From positions 1-46,747 of the forward strand of contig NZ_ANOH01000135.1 of the NCBI RefSeq assembly GCF_000346505.1: DNA of 46,747 nucleotides. The letters are read 5' to 3'. The stretch comes from Aporhodopirellula sallentina SM41 (GTDB lineage: Bacteria > Planctomycetota > Planctomycetia > Pirellulales > Pirellulaceae). A program made the translations under genes and the position numbers. Positions 25,914 through 34,172 of this stretch are shown here, one piece after another; within the stretch, counting starts at the first letter, position 1; the number at the start of each line of letters is the position of its first letter. The notes under the pieces were generated by a model. That model saw nothing but the letters and a program-made list of their open reading frames with translations, ran no database searches and was not told where the DNA came from.

Positions 25914-26531
25914 ATGACTTTTGACAACCAACAACCCGAACAACAGCCCGAGCAGCCTGCTCCGAACGACAATCCCGCCCTGCGTGCCCGTGTCCCCGAT
26001 CATGTCGCCGGTGGTTGTTTCAGTACTGGGGCGATCGTGATGACCGGGCAAAACGAATTCATCATCGATTTTTTACAAACGATCGGTCGGCCGCATCGGG
26101 TCGCGACCCGTGTGGTCATCCCACACGCCGTCATGCCGCAGTTCGTGGACGCGTTGCAGAAGAACCTGGATATCTTTCGCAGTCGATTTGGTGAGCCCGC
26201 GGCGCCTCCGGCCAACCCCAACCCCGATCAGAAACGCCCGAGTCCGCAGGAAATCTATGACGACCTCAAACTGCCCGACGAGGCGCTCTCGGGGGTTTAC
26301 GCCAACGGCGTGATGATCGGGCACGGTGCGACCGAGTTTGGGCTGGATTTCCTAACGAGTTTCTTTCCACAGTCGGCCGTCAGTGCACGGGTGTTCCTGG
26401 CGGCGGGGCAGGTGCCTCGTTTGCTCGATTCGCTCAAAGGCGCAGTGCGTCAGGTTCAGGAGCGGCAGAACCCGCCCCCGCCGACACAGGAACCAGGCGG
26501 CCCAACCGACAAACCCGATACGGATCTCTGA
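25914..26531 (+). CDS. Protein with two DUF3467 domains
   Basis: Function unknown. The product carries two copies of DUF3467: the first (about residues 25-90) with GGCFSTGAIVMTGQNEFIIDFLQ and RVVIPHAVMPQFVDAL, the second (about 125-190) with GVYANGVMIGHGATEFGLDFLTSFFP and RVFLAAGQVPRLLDSL. Both show the family pattern N-x-(hydrophobic)-x-G-x-x-E-F-x-(I/L)-D-F. N-terminal and C-terminal tails are Gln/Pro-rich (QQPEQQPEQPAPNDN; PPPPTQEPGGPTDKP). ATG 25914 is chosen over an in-frame TTG at 25893. 205 residues. Located 95 bp after pabB on the same strand, so the two may share a transcript. Confidence 0.85.
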   Translation: MTFDNQQPEQQPEQPAPNDNPALRARVPDHVAGGCFSTGAIVMTGQNEFIIDFLQTIGRPHRVATRVVIPHAVMPQFVDALQKNLDIFRSRFGEPAAPPANPNPDQKRPSPQEIYDDLKLPDEALSGVYANGVMIGHGATEFGLDFLTSFFPQSAVSARVFLAAGQVPRLLDSLKGAVRQVQERQNPPPPTQEPGGPTDKPDTDL

Positions 26532-26845
26532 ATCCGCGGGATGCTCCCGAGTCGATTTGGTTTGCGCAGTCGAAACAATGCTCGTTCAAATGTGTGAGAA
26601 GGTGTTCACGTTAGAACTGTCGCACCCCTGACCGCTTTGTCTTCGTGCGCAATTTGCTAAGCTGTTCGGCACGATAAGAACCTATTCGAAAACTTCGCTA
26701 AATAGATTATCCGGCGGGAGTTAGCTCCGGTTGCTTCGAGCCAGCCGCGGCGAACGCTGAGCGGCTGATGAGTTTTCGGGTAGGTCCTAAGATCGCCACC
26801 GGCGACCTTGGGTTTACTACCGAGACCTTGTTTGGGAGCCCCCCC
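26532..26845. promoter_or_regulatory. Leader of the PPi-PEPCK gene
   Basis: 314 bp without a gene. It contains a small hairpin GGAG-TTAG-CTCC (about 26717-26728). Start of the next gene is either ATG 26768 or GTG 26846; GTG is preceded by GGGAG seven bases upstream. Confidence 0.45.
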
Positions 26846-29800
26846 GTGTCATTGCTTCGAGACTCCGCAGAATTGCAACGAGCCGTGGGCTGGGACGCCG
26901 AGTTGGCATCATCGCCCGCGGAACGCCAACGCCGTCAAAGTTACCTGACCTTCCAACTCGCGATGGCCGGTTTGACGCCGCCGCATGAGTCCGGCCAAGA
27001 GCAACCAAAGTCGGCTTTGCCGCGTGAGTTGCTGGAAAGTTTCCGCGAACGAAACGCGATCCTCCGTCAACACCAACCTCCGATCGATGGACGGATTGAA
27101 GAGTTCTTGTCCCGATATTTCGATGGTTGTGCGGGCGCTGAAAATCTCAAGCTGCCTTCGCGATCGCTCAACCTGGACCGTCATGGTTTGGCCCGCGAGT
27201 TGAGCCTCCCGTTGGGCGAGAAGTCCTTCGAGAATGAACTGGTCAAATCGTACCGCTGCTTCAACGGCGTGCTCAACAATCCGAAGTCCGACCGCCGAAC
27301 GACCGCGGGAACCTTCCACGTTGTTGAAGGCGGTTTGCCGATCCCGGGTGATAAACGCGCTGTTCCAAAAGAAGTTTTCATTAAACTCTTCTCGGCTGCG
27401 ATGACCCCGCCGGACAGCGACATGGAGTTGCCGTACACCCAAACTTCACCGGAACCGGCAAGAACATGGGTGTCCCTGATGCTCCGTCCTCTCGTCGCCC
27501 CGGCTGTTCCGGGTGTGACCGAATTTAAGACGATGGAAACCCGATTCTTCACACCGGGGATTCACTGCAGCAATTTGGACTTTGTGGAGTCGATCTTTGG
27601 CAACGCGGGCGATCCGTTGGTCGCCGGTGGTGACGCGGGACTCGATGCGGTTCACTGGAGTGGCCACACCGGATGTGTGATTCTGGCAACGCACCTGACG
27701 TCGATGACGAAAAAGGAAGTCGGCCTGCCGCACTATGACGACGCGACCGAGCGTCAACGTCGTGACCGGATGTGTTGGAAGTCCGAAGACGAACTTTACA
27801 ACGACGGTTCGGCATTCAAGCTGACTTGCCGCGATGATTCGGGCGTGATCGTTACGTTGATCGCCGACAACTATTACGGCTACTGCAAGAAAGAGGTCAA
27901 GACGCAACTCAGCTACGCGGCAAACTTGATGGGCGGTGCCGAAGAGGAGCACGCCGGTGGTGCACTCGCGTTCGCGTCGTACTCGCTCGGCGATCACTTC
28001 CAGGTGAAGAGCCGTTTGTACAACGGGCAGACGTTTGCCGAAGTGGCCGAGAAGTACACCGACTTCATCGATATCCAGCCCGAAGGGTATGGCATCGATA
28101 AGAAGTACCCTCAGGTGATCTACATTCCTGAGAGTGCGTTCGCGTCGTTGCATCACCGTCACATTCGGTGGAAAGACGCCGCCGGTGTGACCCAGTCAAT
28201 TCCGCTCTCGCCGGATGAAGTTTACATCGCCCCGAGCGGTTACAAACTGCAGCTTGCCAAACACGCGAACGCACCGAGTTGGCGTTTGATCGGTACGGCC
28301 GGCGAAGGTGTGTTCTGCCACAAACCATGCACGGTTTCCGGTGGCGGTAAGAGCGAAATTAGCAAGAGTCTTCGCGATTACATGCTCTATGGTCCGATCT
28401 TTGTCAAAGATCACGACAAAGACTTTGCGTTGGTCGATGAGATTTTCGCGAAAGACTACAGCACACGTTGGGCCCCCGGAGCCGAAGGTGCGAAGGTTTA
28501 TGCCGAGCGGCCGACCCGCAAAGTGCTCGACCAGAAACGATCGCTCGGTAGCGTGATCAAGCTGTTGACCCCGTCGCCCGAATACAACGACGAGTACAAC
28601 GCGTGGCTCGAGAGCATTCCGGAACACGTTTACGCGATCGCACTGATTGTTAAACGGTTCATCGGCACGAGTCCGGAAACCAACTGGCGAGAGCAATTCC
28701 GCGTCGACATTGTTAACGGTTCACCCGGCCACGAATTGAAGATCGGCGACCGGACGTTGGTCGGAACTTACCTGCGTGTCGGTTTGGAAGATTCGCGATG
28801 GCGGACGTTCAAGCTGCGTCAGGACTTCATCGCCGCGGCAAAGGTTCAACGCGAAGACGACATCTCGGCGAGCGTCGTGATCCCTGCCGGCAGCCTCGAG
28901 AACCTCGGTTCGATGATCTCACCGGCAGGCAGTTACAAGTTCGTCGAGAACTGTGAGTATCGTCTGTTCCAACGTCCTGACGATGCCGTGCACCGTGGAC
29001 TGGACAAACAGACTGAGTTGGATCTTTCCGGCCCGAACAACTTCATCAGTAACTTTGAACCGCTCACCAGCCAGCAAGCGAAAGATATCATTCGCGATGC
29101 GATCGAGTTCGATAAGTTCACCGGACCGATGGAAGAGCTGCTCGAACAGGCCGCTGCGGCCGAAGACGGGTACGTGGTCAGTACCGCCGATCCTCGGATC
29201 GTCAACGGTACCCGAACCAAGAACCCTCGATACCTACAGGACCGTCCTGACATCGTCCGGCACCTGGAGACCTATGTCGCCATGCGTGGTTTGCAATTGC
29301 ATCGCAAACTCGCACCGGGCAAACCTGTGCTGACGCCTGTCGGTGCGGTGTTGTCGGGACGTCGTAACAATCCGCCGGACCGGGAAGCCGGTATCCGTTC
29401 GCTCGCCGTGTACTCGCCGCTGCACTACCAAGAGCTGCCCGAGTTGATCATGGACTATGTGTGTTCGTTGACCGGGAAGAGCCCGAGCACGACGGGTGCG
29501 GGGAGTGAAGGTGCGTTGACCAAGGGGCCGTTCAACGCCCTGCACCCAGCGATCGATTTGAACTCGGCGATCGTGTCGATGATCTTGACGCAGTTGGGCG
29601 GCTTCAGCACCCCGGCTGGTCATATCGGACCGCACTTCGAAGTCGGGCACGATATCTCATTGTTGATCCCTGAGGTTTGGTGCCGGATGGGTGCGGAGGA
29701 ACGCGAGCCGGCGAACTTGATCGCCAACGGCATGCTCGAGAAGGTCGAAGACTTCACCTACAAAGGCACGCCGATTCCAGGCAGCCGTTTGGGTTATCGG

Positions 29801-30382
29801 ATCACCGAGAAGTTTGTTCGCACGTATCTCGCTCGTGTGTTCGACAACCCTGCCAAGGTATTCACCGAATCGATCCTGCGTCCCGAAACGCAAGACGAAG
29901 ATGCGTTCGCGGACGGGATTCTGCAAATCGCGGAAGCTCAAGCTCGCGTGTCGAAGAACTACTACGATGACTTCGGGTATGAACTCGCCTGCCCGCCGCT
30001 TCGTGCCGTGCTCGACATCATGACAAAGGGCGATCACAACGGTCACACGATCGACTCGCCAGAAGTTCGTGATCTGTTCAAACGCGAAACGCTGATCCAG
30101 AGCGATTGGTACAAACGTCGTTTGGAAACCAAACAGACTCACGATATCCAGCACTGGAAGGCGTTTGAAGAACGTTTGAAGGAGTACATCGCGTGCCCCG
30201 AAAACGAGGAAGCCGTTGACCGTCTCGGCCTGCAAGCACGTCTGCAGTACGCGAGCGATCAGCGGAAAATCGCCGAGTCAGCAGACTACGTCAAGTCGCT
30301 CGAAGGCACCCTCGGGCTCGATCCGATGTCGCCGTCGCCGACCGACCCGGTCATGCTCGATCGTTTGGCATCGGCAACCTAA
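26846..30382 (+). CDS. PPi-type phosphoenolpyruvate carboxykinase (diphosphate)
   Basis: Large soluble enzyme (1178 residues from GTG 26846; 1204 from ATG 26768). I identify it as the pyrophosphate-dependent PEPCK (EC 4.1.1.38) known from Propionibacterium and Entamoeba, which interconverts oxaloacetate plus PPi with PEP plus CO2 and phosphate. The evidence is remembered family segments: NPKSDRRTTAGTFHV, HWSGHTGCVILATHLT, PHYDDATERQRRD, NYYGYCKKEVKTQLSYAANL, kinase-1-like loop CHKPCTVSGGGKSEISKSL near 497, GSVIKLLTPSPEYNDEYNA, NFISNFEPLT, GRRNNPP, LTGKSPSTTGAGSEGALTKG near 875 and DDFGYELACPPLRA. The homologue begins near ERQRRQSYLTF, which favours the GTG start; the stretch 26768-26845 has atypical codons. 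No neighbour is a known PEP enzyme. Confidence 0.85.
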   Translation: MSLLRDSAELQRAVGWDAELASSPAERQRRQSYLTFQLAMAGLTPPHESGQEQPKSALPRELLESFRERNAILRQHQPPIDGRIEEFLSRYFDGCAGAENLKLPSRSLNLDRHGLARELSLPLGEKSFENELVKSYRCFNGVLNNPKSDRRTTAGTFHVVEGGLPIPGDKRAVPKEVFIKLFSAAMTPPDSDMELPYTQTSPEPARTWVSLMLRPLVAPAVPGVTEFKTMETRFFTPGIHCSNLDFVESIFGNAGDPLVAGGDAGLDAVHWSGHTGCVILATHLTSMTKKEVGLPHYDDATERQRRDRMCWKSEDELYNDGSAFKLTCRDDSGVIVTLIADNYYGYCKKEVKTQLSYAANLMGGAEEEHAGGALAFASYSLGDHFQVKSRLYNGQTFAEVAEKYTDFIDIQPEGYGIDKKYPQVIYIPESAFASLHHRHIRWKDAAGVTQSIPLSPDEVYIAPSGYKLQLAKHANAPSWRLIGTAGEGVFCHKPCTVSGGGKSEISKSLRDYMLYGPIFVKDHDKDFALVDEIFAKDYSTRWAPGAEGAKVYAERPTRKVLDQKRSLGSVIKLLTPSPEYNDEYNAWLESIPEHVYAIALIVKRFIGTSPETNWREQFRVDIVNGSPGHELKIGDRTLVGTYLRVGLEDSRWRTFKLRQDFIAAAKVQREDDISASVVIPAGSLENLGSMISPAGSYKFVENCEYRLFQRPDDAVHRGLDKQTELDLSGPNNFISNFEPLTSQQAKDIIRDAIEFDKFTGPMEELLEQAAAAEDGYVVSTADPRIVNGTRTKNPRYLQDRPDIVRHLETYVAMRGLQLHRKLAPGKPVLTPVGAVLSGRRNNPPDREAGIRSLAVYSPLHYQELPELIMDYVCSLTGKSPSTTGAGSEGALTKGPFNALHPAIDLNSAIVSMILTQLGGFSTPAGHIGPHFEVGHDISLLIPEVWCRMGAEEREPANLIANGMLEKVEDFTYKGTPIPGSRLGYRITEKFVRTYLARVFDNPAKVFTESILRPETQDEDAFADGILQIAEAQARVSKNYYDDFGYELACPPLRAVLDIMTKGDHNGHTIDSPEVRDLFKRETLIQSDWYKRRLETKQTHDIQHWKAFEERLKEYIACPENEEAVDRLGLQARLQYASDQRKIAESADYVKSLEGTLGLDPMSPSPTDPVMLDRLASAT

Positions 30383-30399
30383 GGCGTCTCGGGTCTGGG

Positions 30400-30465
30400 A
30401 AAGCCGGTCGTCAGATTTGGCTATCTGAGTTGGCTATCAGGTCCGGCTTTTCGGGGCCGGCTTTT
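30400..30465 (+). terminator. Probable terminator after the PPi-PEPCK gene
   Basis: AAAGCCGG (30400-30407) pairs with CCGGCTTT (30443-30450), followed by T and a second CCGGCTTTT (30457-30465) that could form an alternative stem with the same left arm. It starts 18 bp after the stop. Confidence 0.55.
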
Positions 30466-30683
30466 GAGTCGCTGTACTGCGTTTGTCGCGTACGGCGGGC
30501 AAATTTCACCGCATGCGGCGGGCAAATCGCGGACTTGCCGCAAAACTGCCGAGCCGGATAGCTGTTCTGGCTCGATAAAAGCTCAGGTGGATGCCCGGTT
30601 TACCGATGGGAGCAACTTTGGGAAAGTTTGTCGTATGCGGGTCAGGCCCGCGTACTCGGTAGGATGCCAGATTTCGTTAGCAT

Positions 30684-30734
30684 AACGCCGGCAGGGATTG
30701 CACGTAGTTGTCAATCTGTCCTCGCCGGCGTTTT
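30684..30734 (+). promoter_or_regulatory. Strong hairpin with T-tract in the purD leader
   Basis: Perfect 9-bp outer stem AACGCCGGC (30684-30692) / GCCGGCGTT (30724-30732), an inner 5-bp stem GATTG / CAATC and a following TTTT. It lies about 66 bp before the purD start and could be a terminator that isolates purD, or an attenuator in its leader. No known riboswitch class was recognised. The rest of 30383-30799 holds no gene. Confidence 0.6.
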
Positions 30735-30799
30735 CATTTGTACCCCTATTCGGATTCGGCGACTTTGGGTCTGCCGTCATCCCCAATTGTTCGTCTTTT

Positions 30800-32137
30800 A
30801 TGAATCCAATGAACGTTTTGGTCGTCGGTAGCGGCGGTCGCGAGCACGCTTTGGCGTGGAAGATCAACCAAAGCCCTCGAGTGGACAAGGTTTTCGTCGC
30901 CCCCGGGAATGCCGGAACGGCGGTGGATGCCATCAACGTCGATCTCGATCAATCCGATCATCCTGCGTTGATCGAGTTCGCAAAGTCGAACAACGTGGGT
31001 TTGGTCGTCGTCGGACCGGAGGCTCCTTTGGTCGCCGGTTTGGTGGACGACATGCAGGAGGCGGGGTTGAAGGTTTTCGGTCCGTCGAGCGCCGCCGCGG
31101 AACTCGAGGGCAGCAAGGTTTTCTGCAAAAACCTGCTCCGTTCGGCAGACATTCCGACCGCCGACTATCGGACATTCCGGGCGGCCGATGACGCGATGCG
31201 ATACATCAAGGACCGATACAGTGACCCGTCCGATCCGGTCAACGTGGTGGTCAAAGCCGACGGTTTGGCCGCGGGCAAGGGCGTCGTCGTCTGCGAAACC
31301 CGCAGCGAAGCGTTGGAGGCGATCGATCGCATCGGGGCTCGTAAAGAGTTCGGTGCCGCCGGAAAAGAATTGATCATCGAGGAACGTTTGACCGGTCCTG
31401 AGGTCAGCGTGTTGGCGATTACCGATGGTGAAACGATTCTGACGCTACCGACCGCGCAAGACCATAAACCGGCCAACGACGGAGACACCGGACCGAACAC
31501 CGGCGGAATGGGGGCGTACAGCCCGGCGCCGGTTCTCGACGAACAAACCCTCGCGGAAGTCGAATCGGGGATTCTCGTTCCCGTCGTTCACGCGATGAAG
31601 CGAGCACGACGACCGTTCAAAGGCGTTTTGTACGCAGGCCTAATGCTGACACCGGCCGGCCCGAAGGTGCTCGAATTCAACGTACGCTTCGGTGACCCCG
31701 AATGCCAGCCTTTGTTGATGCGTTTGCAATCCGACATCGTCGACGTGATGGAGGCGGTAGCCGACGGACGATTGGGTGAACTCGAAAGCCTGACGTTCGA
31801 CCCGAGACCTGCGATATGTGTGGTCATGGCGAGCGAGGGTTATCCCGGCAGCTATGAAAAGGGACACACCATTACCGGCATCGACGCGGCTGACGAGATG
31901 GAAGACGTGAAGGTCTTTCACGCTGGCACGAGTCTTGCGGGTGACGCTAGCGACGGGAAGCAGGCAATCGTTAACTCCGGCGGCCGTGTGCTCGGTGTCA
32001 CCGCAATGGGCGACACCATCAGCGCGGCGAAGTTGCAGGCGTACAAAGCAGTTTCCAAAATCCGTTGGCAAGGAGCATGGTGCCGCAAAGACATCAGCGA
32101 CAAAGCACTCGCGGTGGCGATTACCGATCGCTCCTAG
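30800..32137 (+). CDS. purD: Phosphoribosylamine-glycine ligase (GAR synthetase)
   Basis: Second committed step of purine synthesis: joins glycine to 5-phosphoribosylamine with ATP. The N-terminus is [18 protein letters not shown], then [26 protein letters not shown], the ATP-grasp motifs [35 protein letters not shown], and [29 protein letters not shown] with the metal-binding Glu and Asn. Start ATG at 30800 ([10 protein letters not shown]) rather than the long upstream extension; ATG 30809 is equally possible. 445 residues, standard. Single gene, no other purine gene nearby. The leader carries a strong hairpin. Confidence 0.96.
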   Translation: MNPMNVLVVGSGGREHALAWKINQSPRVDKVFVAPGNAGTAVDAINVDLDQSDHPALIEFAKSNNVGLVVVGPEAPLVAGLVDDMQEAGLKVFGPSSAAAELEGSKVFCKNLLRSADIPTADYRTFRAADDAMRYIKDRYSDPSDPVNVVVKADGLAAGKGVVVCETRSEALEAIDRIGARKEFGAAGKELIIEERLTGPEVSVLAITDGETILTLPTAQDHKPANDGDTGPNTGGMGAYSPAPVLDEQTLAEVESGILVPVVHAMKRARRPFKGVLYAGLMLTPAGPKVLEFNVRFGDPECQPLLMRLQSDIVDVMEAVADGRLGELESLTFDPRPAICVVMASEGYPGSYEKGHTITGIDAADEMEDVKVFHAGTSLAGDASDGKQAIVNSGGRVLGVTAMGDTISAAKLQAYKAVSKIRWQGAWCRKDISDKALAVAITDRS

Positions 32138-32170
32138 TGGTGCGTCACGATCAAGAATTCGGGTTGAAGA

Positions 32171-32204
32171 CCGTAGCGAAAGTCGCCGAGACTTTCGGTG
32201 ATTC
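32171..32204 (-). repeat. TTGGC-loop hairpin repeat (reverse orientation)
   Basis: Read on the minus strand: GAATCACCGAAAGTC, then TCGGC, then GACTTTCGCTACGG. The two arms CGAAAGTC and GACTTTCG are a perfect 8-bp inverted repeat around a 5-base loop. It lies 34 bp after the purD stop. The remaining gap to 32427 has no recognised feature. Confidence 0.75.
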
Positions 32205-32427
32205 ACGAGCCCTCCCGATACTCTTGATGAGTTTCGTTACCCTAAGATTAAGCTTCGAAGCGCCACGAGTGTTCCGACGCAGCGCGGCTCTTGTTGAGAC
32301 GACTCTCGACGCTTCGTTTTGAGATTCACTACTCGTTACTCCAGACGTTTAACGCCAAGGTTCCTTTCACTTCCCGTTTCCCGGCAACACTTCTCATCCA
32401 TCTCCCGATAACCTTTCCATCAATTCA

Positions 32428-33831
32428 ATGACTACGACTGTCGAAGAACTGACCGCGATCCTGAAGCCGTACGATCAAACCCACGTGCTTCGTTATTGGG
32501 ACGAACTCGATGAAGCCTCGCGGGAGCAATTGGCCTCGCAAATCAAGGCCATCGATTTTGATGAGCTGGCCACCCTGATCAAAGGCGAAGACGAGCAGAT
32601 CGACTTTGCAACGATGGCTAAGAACGCGACGTTGCCGATGGCGGTTTCGGCCGACGGTAGCGGAGTGGATTGGTCACCCGAAGACGCTCGCAAACGAGGC
32701 GAAGAAGCACTTCGGGCGGGTGAGGTCGCGGTCATCTTGGTCGCCGGCGGTCAAGGTACCCGGCTCGGTTTCGATTTGCCGAAGGGAATGTTCCCTGCCG
32801 GGCCGCTGAGTCAGCGGACGTTGTTTCAAATCTTTGCCGACCGGTTGGCCGCGACAGGACAACGATACGGCGTCACGATTCCTTGGTACCTGATGATCAG
32901 CGAAGCGACTGACGCCGAAACGCGTGCTTATTTTGACGAGAACAACAATCTCGGTTTGGCCGACGATCAAGTCGTCATTTTCAAACAAGGAACAATGCCC
33001 GCGGTTGATTCTGATAACGGCAAATTGTTGTTGGCCTCGAAGGACTCGCTCGCTTTGAGTCCGGACGGTCACGGGGGAACACTCCGTGCACTCGACCGCA
33101 ACGGTTGTCTCGAAAGGATGAAATCCAACGGGCATCAGCACCTGTTTTACTTCCAGGTCGACAACCCGTTGGTCACCCTGTGCGACCCTGAATTCATCGG
33201 TCACCACTTGCTCGCCAAAAGCGAAATGACGTCGCAGGTGATTCGCAAACGCTATCCGACGGAAAAGGTCGGCAACGTGGTCCAGGTGGACGGGCGAACT
33301 CACGTGATCGAATACAGCGACCTTCCCGACGAAGCGGCTGAAATGACCGACGAAGGTGGCGGGTTGAAATTGTGGGCCGGCAGCATTGCGGTGCACATTT
33401 TCGACGTCGCGTTTCTCGATCGCGAAAAAGGCAGCGAGACGTCGTTGCCGTTTCACCGGGCCAGCAAGAAGGTGCCTTACCTTTCGGATTCGGGCGAAGA
33501 GGTCAAACCGGAGTCGCCTAACGCGACCAAATTCGAGACCTTCATTTTCGACCTTCTCCCGTCCGCTGAACGAACGATTATCTACGAAGTCGACCCGGCG
33601 AAGGCGTTCGCGCCGATCAAAAACGCCGATGGTGCCGAGAAGGACACGCCGTTGCTTGCTCGCCAAGCGATTGTGGATTTGCACCGGGGATGGATCGAGG
33701 AAGCGGGCGGGAGCGTTGCCGACGGCGTCAAAGTCGAGATTAACGCCAAATTCGCGCTCGATCCATGCGAGTTGAAAGAGAAGTTGCCCGAAAATACCCG
33801 CGTCGAGGCTGACCAATATTTTGACGCGTGA
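32428..33831 (+). CDS. UDP-sugar pyrophosphorylase, UAP1-type (UDP-N-acetylglucosamine or UDP-glucose)
   Basis: Nucleotidyltransferase of the UDPGP family that couples UTP to a sugar 1-phosphate and releases PPi. The catalytic loop ILVAGGQGTRLGFDLPKGMFPAGP is near residue 102, followed by KTLFQ-like QRTLFQIFADRL, PDGHGGTLRAL (uracil/sugar contact), FYFQVDNPLVTLCDPEFIGHHL and RKRYPTEKVGNVVQVDG. This pattern fits the eukaryotic UAP1 branch (UDP-GlcNAc pyrophosphorylase) rather than bacterial GalU or GlmU. 467 residues. The preceding ORF is purD, with a repeat between. Substrate could also be UDP-glucose or UDP-galactose; UAP1-like enzymes in planctomycetes are annotated variously. Confidence 0.88.
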   Translation: MTTTVEELTAILKPYDQTHVLRYWDELDEASREQLASQIKAIDFDELATLIKGEDEQIDFATMAKNATLPMAVSADGSGVDWSPEDARKRGEEALRAGEVAVILVAGGQGTRLGFDLPKGMFPAGPLSQRTLFQIFADRLAATGQRYGVTIPWYLMISEATDAETRAYFDENNNLGLADDQVVIFKQGTMPAVDSDNGKLLLASKDSLALSPDGHGGTLRALDRNGCLERMKSNGHQHLFYFQVDNPLVTLCDPEFIGHHLLAKSEMTSQVIRKRYPTEKVGNVVQVDGRTHVIEYSDLPDEAAEMTDEGGGLKLWAGSIAVHIFDVAFLDREKGSETSLPFHRASKKVPYLSDSGEEVKPESPNATKFETFIFDLLPSAERTIIYEVDPAKAFAPIKNADGAEKDTPLLARQAIVDLHRGWIEEAGGSVADGVKVEINAKFALDPCELKEKLPENTRVEADQYFDA

Positions 33832-34172
33832 GTAGACTGTGGAGGACGACCTTTTTCGGTAGAGATTCGTAGTACTCGAGGTTCCCTGTCTCAAGGACGC
33901 GGACGCCTGAACGTCTGAATCGACCGAGACAGCCCGTTTCTGCGGCCCGATGCTGCTGGACGCTCCGCCGCATCGGTCGCACGGTTTCTATGTGACCGGA
34001 TGTCGTCGGAAGCGTTTTGGCGTGCTGCGTCTCGGGAAATCGGAAACGACCCTGAGAAACCGCTCGAGTTGCGAATTTGTCCGGTCGTTTTGCCGATTGC
34101 CGGGGTTTCATCCCTGCCTCGGGTAGGAACCCGATCGCTTTGCGCCCTCCCCCACAGCCCACCGATCTTCCC
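33832..34172. other. Intergenic region before the ABC export operon
   Basis: 341 bp that must carry the operon promoter. A loose inverted repeat CTGTCTC (about 33886) / GAGACAG (about 33928) is visible. An in-frame upstream extension of the adaptor gene from 34077 lacks any motif. Confidence 0.45.
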
